This document shows, one piece after another, positions 18,377 to 23,981 of a stretch of 64,000 nt of DNA. The translations under genes were made by a program, and so were the position numbers. The stretch covers positions 1 to 64,000 of the forward strand of contig NZ_JALJDX010000201.1 in assembly GCF_022952855.1 (NCBI RefSeq), in the 5' to 3' direction. Positions within the stretch are counted from its first letter, which is position 1. Each line of letters begins with the position of its first letter. The DNA comes from Pseudomonas sp. RGM2987. GTDB taxonomy: Bacteria; Pseudomonadota; Gammaproteobacteria; Pseudomonadales; Pseudomonadaceae. Below the pieces are notes generated by a model. The model saw only the letters and a program-made list of their open reading frames with translations, did no database searches and had not been told where the DNA came from.

Positions 18377-18683
18377 GATTCATCTCCTTTGCGATTTTGC
18401 GCAGGACATGCGCCGGTATGTTCTCGGTAACGCCTTTGCCGTAGATCAGCAGGGCAACCAATGCTCCACTTGCGAGTTGCGCGGTGTAAATGACCCTCAC
18501 TGCTCCGCTTTTGCCGCGACCCTCCATGCTCCAGCGTATTTTACGGCAACCCTCTGATCCAGGTATCACCGCTCCGGCATCCGGGTTGTTGGCCAGGAAG
18601 GACATGAAGGCGCCGCGCTCCTCTTCAGTCCAGTAATCGGGCCAAAGCTTGGTGAACAACGGGGATTCGATAATTGTGAGCAT
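18363..18683 (-). CDS. RelE/HigB2-type toxin
   Basis: A 106-aa protein of the RelE superfamily. It shows GSEGCRKIRWSMEGRGKSGAV followed by RVIYTAQL and the core strand text ALVALLIYGKGVTENI. RelE-like toxins cut mRNA on ribosomes; that activity is inferred from family. The MLTIIESPLF start at 18683 is chosen because the frame upstream lacks support. The gene overlaps the downstream antitoxin gene by 14 nt, so the two are coupled. Confidence 0.82.
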   Translation of the reverse strand: MLTIIESPLFTKLWPDYWTEEERGAFMSFLANNPDAGAVIPGSEGCRKIRWSMEGRGKSGAVRVIYTAQLASGALVALLIYGKGVTENIPAHVLRKIAKEMNHGPD

Positions 18684-18815
18684 CCGGGGATCATACGTCT
18701 TTGACGTAGGATAATACAAGAGCCCGCTTCTTTAGGTTGGGGAGGCTGGTTGCTTGAAATTTGCTACAGAGGACAATTCGATACGCTAGATATCCAATGT
18801 CTACGGAGGTGTTGG

Positions 18816-18925
18816 TGACTAATAGCCCCAATCCATCATGGGGGCAACAGAGAAGCGGCGGAAGAGTTGAGCGGGAAATCTGAATCGGGAGGGCTGAGAG
18901 CACAGTTTATCAGGGATGGAAGCAG
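18816..18925 (-). pseudogene. Displaced dusA 5' end (att copy 2)
   Basis: Read leftward this encodes QLFRRFSVAPMMDWGY then a stop. The stretch RRFSVAPMMDW is identical to the DusA N-terminus; homology ends after the GATTGG codons. The matching region extends rightward into the dusA promoter area (AATCTGAAT..., CACAGTTTATCAGGG versus ATCTGGAT..., CGCAGTTTAACAGG), with about 24 nt missing. It is diverged from the functional copy, so it is a relic of an older insertion or comes from a foreign dusA. The surrounding 430-nt gap holds no other gene. Confidence 0.7.
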
Positions 18926-18989
18926 GGGTGGTGGGGAGACCTGTCGCATCTTGATATGCAAAAAACACATAAAAGGGTTGAGTTTTGTA

Positions 18990-19003
18990 CTGTTTTTATA
19001 CAG
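18990..19003. promoter_or_regulatory. Palindromic operator candidate before the bacteriocin gene
   Basis: CTGTTTTTATACAG, preceded by TA and followed by TT, resembles half-sites of a LexA box but has an 8-nt spacer instead of 10. It lies 111 nt upstream of the bacteriocin ATG. SOS control is common for pyocins, but the spacing makes true LexA binding doubtful. Confidence 0.25.
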
Positions 19004-19113
19004 TTTCATTAGTCAAGCCATCGACATCAGAGCTGGACCTGTATTCCTGATTTGGCCTGCAAATCCGCTGTTTATCATATGCACCAGTGTTGTAAAAGTT
19101 ATTGGAGAAGTAA

Positions 19114-20613
19114 ATGACAGGAACGTTAGATTTACCGCCGCTGCTTATTACCCCCGATGGCCCGCTACCCAATCCTCCGGGACCTATTTCAGGAATCATT
19201 GCAAAGCCAATACCTTGGAATGGACAAGTTGTAGAGGTCGCGGAACTTGAAAGTTTTTTCAAGCGGCGGGATGTGACAAGTCAGCATAATGTGATGACCG
19301 TGATTTTTACAGTTTTTCAGCTGAACAAGAGTATTGATGATTCCTATAATACCTATTTTGTTAGATTAAGTTCTGAGTTAAACGCAGAAATCACTGCTGC
19401 TGTCGGATCTGTTGGCCGTTTTCCCTTGGATAGGCTGAAGGCTGAAAGAAATGTTGTTGCTATGCTTTTGGCGAAGGAGGTGCCAGAGCTAGCCGCAAGT
19501 TCAATAACGGCAAGTGCTTTTTTTGGAGGCAGTCCGTTTGATAGGACTATGAAGAAAAGGGCAGTTGATTTTGTAAATATCCTTGGTAAGCGTAACGGCC
19601 GATCGCCATTGAATACCTATAAAGACTGGCTGAAATCCATTGCTGCGGCGTATAGAAGAAGGGTGCTCGCGGAGCGAGTAAGGATATTAACTGAGAAATC
19701 GCAAGCTCTAGCTGCTGCCATTTCGGCGGCGGAAGCGGAGGAAAATTTTAGAGTATGGGGAGGCGTTATTGCTTGGGCAGCTAAATACAACTCAAGGAAA
19801 GAGCCGATTGTCAAGCAGTACAATTTTGATAAGGCTAATGTCGAAAGGAATGTGCAATCGAAGCTTGATGTCGCTTCCGCAACCATTTCGGGCTCTATAG
19901 TTACACCTGCCGACTGGGTCAACAAGGCTATTCAGGTAGTAACGCAGGTATTAAGCGATAATCGCAGGGAGCTGTCAGTCCTTGGTTCAGTATTGGCAAG
20001 GCACTCAGACATAGACTTTAAAAATCAAGATCTCAGGGCGTTTCTCGAACGCACACGAGATGGAAATATAGATCCTGATGTGTCATTTGCCCAAGAGCTC
20101 TTGGCTATTCAAGCTGCCTATCGAAGTGATGTTTTAAATGATGAAATTTGGAGTCTTGAACAGAGGTTGTTAAAATTAATTGCTGCTCAGGAAAAACAAG
20201 CGGAAGAGCGAGCGGCCACTGGTATCCCACCATTATCGCCTCCTGATGTTAAATTGGATGCTAACTTGGAGGAGGCAAAAAAATTAAGGCAGGCGGCTGA
20301 AATTATCGCAGGGGGAGAGGCTTACGTCCTTGGGGTATTTTATTCTAAGGTTCGAAATAATGGTGATTGGGATTATAAACAGCGTGGCAGGGAGTTTGAA
20401 GAGTTTGGTAATTTCAATTATGGTGCTACTGGAACGGCGGCAGGCATTCCGGAGCAGATTCTATTAAGAGCTGCCGGAGCCGCTCAATCCGTAGCAGGAA
20501 CTTCAAGGGAGGAGTTTGGGAAGTGGTGGGGGCAGTCGCCTTATGGTGATGATCGCATGGACCAGATATGGATAAAAGCGGGTATAGATTATGCTAAATC
20601 TAAAGGCTTCTAA
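19114..20613 (+). CDS. S-type pyocin-like bacteriocin with toxin-44-like C-terminal domain
   Basis: A 499-aa protein without a signal peptide. The N-terminal 40 residues are Pro-rich (LPPLLITPDGPLPNPPGPIS). The central region (about residues 150-395) is helical. Segments NVQSKLDVASATISG and VTPADWVNKAIQVVTQVLSD, and a helical EEIW/L-type pair further on, resemble the S5-like pyocin translocation region. The C-terminal ~95 residues are a separate domain: NGDWDYKQRG, FEEFGNFNYGATGTAAGIPE, LLRAAGAAQSVAG and SPYGDDRMDQ. This fits the bacterial toxin 44 (Ntox44) family of polymorphic toxins. A GGAGAAG ribosome site lies 4 nt before the ATG. The gene is AT-rich compared with its neighbours. The candidate immunity gene overlaps its 3' end by 23 nt. 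The killing activity is not established from sequence. Confidence 0.7.
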   Translation: MTGTLDLPPLLITPDGPLPNPPGPISGIIAKPIPWNGQVVEVAELESFFKRRDVTSQHNVMTVIFTVFQLNKSIDDSYNTYFVRLSSELNAEITAAVGSVGRFPLDRLKAERNVVAMLLAKEVPELAASSITASAFFGGSPFDRTMKKRAVDFVNILGKRNGRSPLNTYKDWLKSIAAAYRRRVLAERVRILTEKSQALAAAISAAEAEENFRVWGGVIAWAAKYNSRKEPIVKQYNFDKANVERNVQSKLDVASATISGSIVTPADWVNKAIQVVTQVLSDNRRELSVLGSVLARHSDIDFKNQDLRAFLERTRDGNIDPDVSFAQELLAIQAAYRSDVLNDEIWSLEQRLLKLIAAQEKQAEERAATGIPPLSPPDVKLDANLEEAKKLRQAAEIIAGGEAYVLGVFYSKVRNNGDWDYKQRGREFEEFGNFNYGATGTAAGIPEQILLRAAGAAQSVAGTSREEFGKWWGQSPYGDDRMDQIWIKAGIDYAKSKGF

Positions 20614-21019
20614 GTGGGCGTTTTTGATGTTGCTAATGATTTGTGTGGCTCAGGCGGCGTATATTTTTACGACAAGCCCTGCTTCGCCAGAGCCGTCAAG
20701 AATAGTGTCTGTGACGCCAGTTGATTCAGTCGGTGCTGTCTACGAAGTTCTTTATGACTCAGGAGGGGCAACCGTTCCATTTGTCTATCGGTATTTTCTT
20801 ATGGAGAAAGATGATGATTCGATCAAGGTGCTTAACAAGGTAAAGTCACTTAGCCCGTTCCTGGTGACGCAGAGTCCTGATGCGGTACGTACAGCTCTAC
20901 CCGGGAGGGTCAAACTCAGGACCTTGGATGTGGTATATGAATATAGGAACGTTGCTTATTATGAGGTCAATGGGGAGTGGAAACAGGTTAAGTTTGACCT
21001 GATTTCAGATATCCCCTAA
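20591..21019 (+). CDS. Candidate immunity protein, exported or membrane-anchored
   Basis: A 142-aa protein that I do not assign to a named family. Residues 8-23 (KWAFLMLLMICVAQAAY) form a signal peptide or signal anchor with a possible AQA cleavage site, so the remaining ~115 residues lie in the periplasm. The soluble part is beta-rich (GAVYEVLYDSGGATVPFVYR, VVYEYRNVAYYEVNGEW). It overlaps the bacteriocin gene by 23 nt in another frame and is followed by a terminator. That arrangement is the classic toxin-immunity one. A periplasmic immunity protein suggests the toxin domain acts in the cell envelope rather than on cytoplasmic nucleic acid. Confidence 0.65.
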   Translation: MLNLKASKWAFLMLLMICVAQAAYIFTTSPASPEPSRIVSVTPVDSVGAVYEVLYDSGGATVPFVYRYFLMEKDDDSIKVLNKVKSLSPFLVTQSPDAVRTALPGRVKLRTLDVVYEYRNVAYYEVNGEWKQVKFDLISDIP

Positions 21020-21032
21020 GGGCAAAAGCCAA

Positions 21033-21058
21033 AAAGGCGCCATAGGCGTCTTTTTTTG
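21033..21058 (+). terminator. Intrinsic terminator after the immunity gene
   Basis: AGGCGCC and GGCGTCT pair across a 3-nt loop and run into a 7-T tract. Confidence 0.85.
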
Positions 21059-21079
21059 ATTACTTGGTAAGGACGGACC

Positions 21080-21107
21080 GAGATTAATGAATTTGTCCCC
21101 TTTTCCT
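21080..21107. repeat. 28-bp imperfect direct repeat flanking the accessory block (right)
   Basis: GAGATTAATGAATTTG...CCCCTTTTCC, in the same orientation as 17842-17869 (21 of 28 identical). The reverse complement contains AAAAGGGGACAAATT, close to an AAAGGGGACAGATT motif I remember from borders of mobile or accessory DNA in proteobacteria; that memory is not checked. Confidence 0.5.
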
Positions 21108-21156
21108 ACTTTTCCTAAGAATAGACGCTTCGCAAAGGCAGCTCGATCAGCCTGGA

Positions 21157-21642
21157 TTATCCCCAGTTTGCCTCCCTGAGATGATTGAAATTTATAACGT
21201 CAACGCAATGCTGATGGGCGAAGCTGGCAACCCTTAAGTCATCGGTGAGTACAAGATAATTGTTTTTTGCTGCGGCAATGATTCCTACATCCGCCAGTCC
21301 ATAAGGAAACAATTCAAAGTCTTTGGAAATATCTAACGCGGGGCAATGGATTTCAGATATGGAAGATAGTGAATTTTTCAAGGTTTCGTAGAATTCTTGC
21401 AGGTGTTTGCCATATAGGCCGTTTGTAAGGTTGCTCAGCTCTGCGAGAATGTGGGGTGTTGAAATAAGCTTTTCGAATTTATCAATTACGTTAATCAGGA
21501 GCAGGTAGTCGTCAGATGTATATCCACTGGTACGCTTAAAGTCAACGATGCTGGGTGTGCCTCCAGCGATCACTAGTAGTAATAGATTGGTGTCAACTAT
21601 AATTCCTTTTTTGCGATATTGCTTTATATAGGCATCAATCAT
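21157..21642 (-). CDS. PIN-domain protein
   Basis: A 161-aa protein with the four acidic positions of a PIN nuclease: D17 in GIIVDTNLLL, E69 in HILAELSNL, D118 in YGLADVGIIAAA and D134/D135 in LVLTDDL. PIN domains are Mg-dependent RNases, usually in VapC toxins. This protein is longer than the ~130-aa VapC norm, with an inserted loop around residues 30-50. Its start overlaps the stop of the small upstream gene (ATGA). The low GC matches the neighbouring bacteriocin cassette. Confidence 0.75.
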   Translation of the reverse strand: MIDAYIKQYRKKGIIVDTNLLLLVIAGGTPSIVDFKRTSGYTSDDYLLLINVIDKFEKLISTPHILAELSNLTNGLYGKHLQEFYETLKNSLSSISEIHCPALDISKDFELFPYGLADVGIIAAAKNNYLVLTDDLRVASFAHQHCVDVINFNHLREANWG

Positions 21643-21917
21643 ACTTCACGGATCTTCATAGAGCGAAACTCTCCAGTCTCCGCATCGATAATGAAGGTTT
21701 TGTATTTTCGCGTGTACATCTGCCCGGCTAGTGCTGCGCCTAATCGATCAAATTTGTGGGCAGCAGGGACGTTGAATCCTAAAGTTATCGCCCATGCTCT
21801 ATTAGCTTTGTCGAGCTCGACTTCTTCGAGTAAGAGATCGTTGAGCGCCATCTCTTGCCCTAGGAAATCATTTGCTGCCGATTTGGCAACCTGAACCGCA
21901 TCCTTCACTTCTATCAT
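21639..21917 (-). CDS. Small partner of the PIN-domain gene, unknown family
   Basis: A 92-aa soluble acidic protein that I do not recognise. The N-terminal half is helical (DAVQVAKSAANDFLG, LLLEEVELDKANRAWAITLG). The C-terminus ends with a strand pair (YKTFIIDAETGEFRSMKIREV), as in PepSY-like or other alpha/beta modules. It precedes the PIN gene with a 4-nt overlap, so the pair is one transcript. An antitoxin or targeting role for the PIN protein is inference from arrangement only; no DNA-binding motif of the VapB type is visible. Confidence 0.65.
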   Translation of the reverse strand: MIEVKDAVQVAKSAANDFLGQEMALNDLLLEEVELDKANRAWAITLGFNVPAAHKFDRLGAALAGQMYTRKYKTFIIDAETGEFRSMKIREV

Positions 21918-22440
21918 TTCAGCTCCTTCATCGGGTCTGGGTACGTGTAAGCTCCCTGATCATAGCACTTCACCTTGCGGCGCCTCATACCTATAAAGGC
22001 AGTCAGGAGATTACAGTGTCCGGCACCCGCTGAGATTTGGGCGTCTGTGACGGCCATTCAAACCAGCCAGGAAAGCGAAGGTGAGCGGCAGGGGAGCTGA
22101 AGTCAGCCCCGCTGATATGCAGAATCTGCGCACGGGGCGTAGAGGCGATGCTGTACCCGCTGAGAGAGCTGCCGGATGACGTCCATGCCTTTCGTTACTG
22201 GCCGGTTGCACCCGATCTCGCCAGGTCGGACCATTGCCTGAGCCACCGTCATAGGTGCCTGTCCAGACTCAGTAAACACGGGTGCTGTCCCTGGTGTAAC
22301 GACGGTTGTCATCGAGTCCTACAGCCACATAACTCGTAACACCGAGCCCTAGTCCCGAGGCTACGTCACCTTGCGCCATTGCCTACAACTAAGACAGAAT
22401 CCGCCCGCTTGTGCGCCATTGGGCCGGGGCTCTATTGTTT
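21918..22440. other. Intergenic stretch without a supportable gene
   Basis: No open frame here has a convincing start and composition. On the minus strand a 36-codon frame (about 22268-22379) encodes MAQGDVASGLGLGVTSYVAV and 16 more residues; it could be a remnant of a longer gene, but I cannot assign it. Confidence 0.5.
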
Positions 22441-22661
22441 CCGAGTCGCTGAAAATCAGCGATCGGGTTTAGCAGCCTGACTCCCCAAACGCACAGTGCT
22501 CTGCATTCGAGAGCAGGCTTTAGTGTCTGCACCTATGTAATGGCGGTTGTGCGTGGGAGACCTTCGGGTCTACCGGCTCTAGGGGTCCGGTCTGCTAACC
22601 CGCGTACAGCTGCCACCCTCTCGTATAGCAGCGAGATTGGCAGCTCCAATACCCCTAGGAG
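22441..22661 (+). ncRNA. Structured leader RNA of the DUF6124 gene with RBS-pairing loop
   Basis: Predicted by eye. 5' hairpins: TCGCTG/CAGCGA (22446-22462) and TGCTCT/AGAGCA (22497-22515). Core: a 15-bp stem of GCGGTTGTGCGTGGG (22543-22557) with CCCGCGTACAGCTGC (22599-22613), allowing G-U pairs, encloses two hairpins: AGACC-UUCG-GGUCU (22558-22571) and ACCGG/CCGGU (22572-22591). The loop of the latter holds CTAGGGGT (22579-22586), perfectly complementary to ACCCCTAG (22651-22658), which overlaps the AGGAG ribosome site. A competing hairpin AGCTGCCA/TGGCAGCT (22608-22645) shares bases with the 15-bp stem. This is riboswitch-like or thermosensor-like architecture. Confidence 0.6.
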
Positions 22662-22668
22662 CGTCATC

Positions 22669-23022
22669 ATGCACAAAGTAACTCCCAACCCTCCGGAAAC
22701 GGACCCCAGCTCTGCCGGCCTCGATCCAAAGAAAGTCCAAGAGGCCACCGATCGCGCGCTGGATTTCTACCTGAAACCGAAAGAAAGCGAAGCCAAAACG
22801 GACCCATCACCGGGTCAGCTCTTCACCGTCATCGACGGTATCGACACTGAAAGTCTGCTCGCCAACCTCAGCGAAAGCCTGGCTTCGGCCAACGCCATGA
22901 TAAACATCCTTGCGTTCGACCTTGAAGGGTCGCGGCGGCATGTTGCGCTGGGCATTCTACAAGTCATCGAATTGAGCGAGCTGTTGGCGAATCGGGCGTT
23001 GGATAACGTCGATCCGCGCTAG
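22669..23022 (+). CDS. DUF6124 family protein
   Basis: A 117-aa soluble protein of a family common, often in several copies, in fluorescent pseudomonads; its function is unknown. Typical text is MHKVTPNPPETDP at the start, ATDRALDFYLKP, GIDTESLLANLSESLASANAM and LEGSRRHVALGILQVIELSELL. The ATG at 22669 follows AGGAG by 7 nt. The frame is open further upstream, but that DNA is the structured leader and is not coding. Leader pairing over the ribosome site suggests translational control. Confidence 0.85.
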   Translation: MHKVTPNPPETDPSSAGLDPKKVQEATDRALDFYLKPKESEAKTDPSPGQLFTVIDGIDTESLLANLSESLASANAMINILAFDLEGSRRHVALGILQVIELSELLANRALDNVDPR

Positions 23023-23213
23023 CGCCGTGCCCGTGACGTAAAGCTGAGCCGGACCTTGTAGCCCCCCTGACTACAGAGCCGCCGACTCGAACAGGCACGG
23101 GCGAAGCAGCCTGTGCAGTGTCCTTCAAACACTGCGCAGGCAATCCATGGCCGACTATCTTAACGGCGTACGGACATCCTTGAAGAAGGAGCGTATCCAG
23201 GGAACATCTGAAA

Positions 23214-23936
23214 TCACTGACTCATGTTAATGCAGGTAACAGTTCCGTCAGTGAGCTCGACCAGGCTCAAGGCGCCATCCCCAAAGGAGCAACCCGTGTC
23301 GATATAAACGACGTTACCCAGGCGCGTAACGCTCGGCACGGTCGAGTGGCCCACGTAGAGCTGGTCTATTCCTCTGACAGGATCATGGTTTTGCCGCTCG
23401 ATTTTCTCCCGAGCGTACAGCGCCATGCTCACGGCTCGCAGCCGACAAATCTCCCCCAGTTGCCCGGATAACGCTTCCTTGGCTTTCTGCCAATCGTCAT
23501 CTATCAGCGTCAGCGGGGCTTCGGCGTGTACGATGCCCACTGTTCTCCCGTCCAACAAGTCGACTTCAATGATCGTCGGAAGCGCTTGGAGGACCGTGGA
23601 AAGTTCATCTTGGAGCGTTGGCGCCAGCTCGTAGAGCCAGGCCCCACCGTTTCGGGTGTGCCTGGGAATGTCGCCGTGTCCCGAGACGCAGTCAATCAGC
23701 ATTTGTTCATGATTGCCCCGAACCGCATGAAACCACGGTTGTGAAAGCCAGTTCACGACCTCCACGGAGTCGGGGCCGCGATCAATCAGGTCACCCACGG
23801 AGAAAACACGATCCTGTTCAAGGTCAAACTTTGAGCGATTCAGAAGCGCCCTTAAAAGCTCGAAGTGTCCGTGAACGTCACCCACGACAAAGTCACGGCC
23901 TTTCTCGTTGGATGGGAATGTTTTTATCGTGTTCAT
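23214..23936 (-). CDS. PPP-family metallophosphatase
   Basis: A 240-aa serine/threonine-phosphatase-type enzyme. The metal-binding motifs are complete: VVGDVHGHFE (GDxHG), SVGDLIDRGPDS (GDxxDRG), VRGNHEQML (GNHE), IVHAEAP and VGHSTVPS. Bacterial relatives such as PrpA/PrpB are protein phosphatases or Ap4A hydrolases; the substrate here is unknown. It lies 45 nt downstream of the WG-repeat gene on the same strand and may be co-transcribed with it. Confidence 0.88.
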   Translation of the reverse strand: MNTIKTFPSNEKGRDFVVGDVHGHFELLRALLNRSKFDLEQDRVFSVGDLIDRGPDSVEVVNWLSQPWFHAVRGNHEQMLIDCVSGHGDIPRHTRNGGAWLYELAPTLQDELSTVLQALPTIIEVDLLDGRTVGIVHAEAPLTLIDDDWQKAKEALSGQLGEICRLRAVSMALYAREKIERQNHDPVRGIDQLYVGHSTVPSVTRLGNVVYIDTGCSFGDGALSLVELTDGTVTCINMSQ

Positions 23937-23981
23937 TCGTCGGTGTAGTTGTTAATGGAAACGGGACGGCTAGGGATGCTC

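Noticed and set aside
18990..19003. SOS (LexA) box before the bacteriocin gene
   Set aside because: CTG and CAG are separated by 8 nt, not the 10 that LexA needs; kept only as a low-confidence palindrome.
18867..19250. 127-codon plus-strand frame overlapping the bacteriocin start
   Set aside because: It covers the dusA relic and promoter region, overlaps the well-supported bacteriocin start, and has no ribosome site.
22268..22379. 36-codon minus-strand frame (MAQGDVASGLGLG...)
   Set aside because: It might be a gene remnant, but it has no ribosome site and I cannot link it to a family.
22540..22668. Upstream extension of the DUF6124 coding frame
   Set aside because: The frame is open, but this DNA forms the structured leader, and the ribosome site points to the ATG at 22669.
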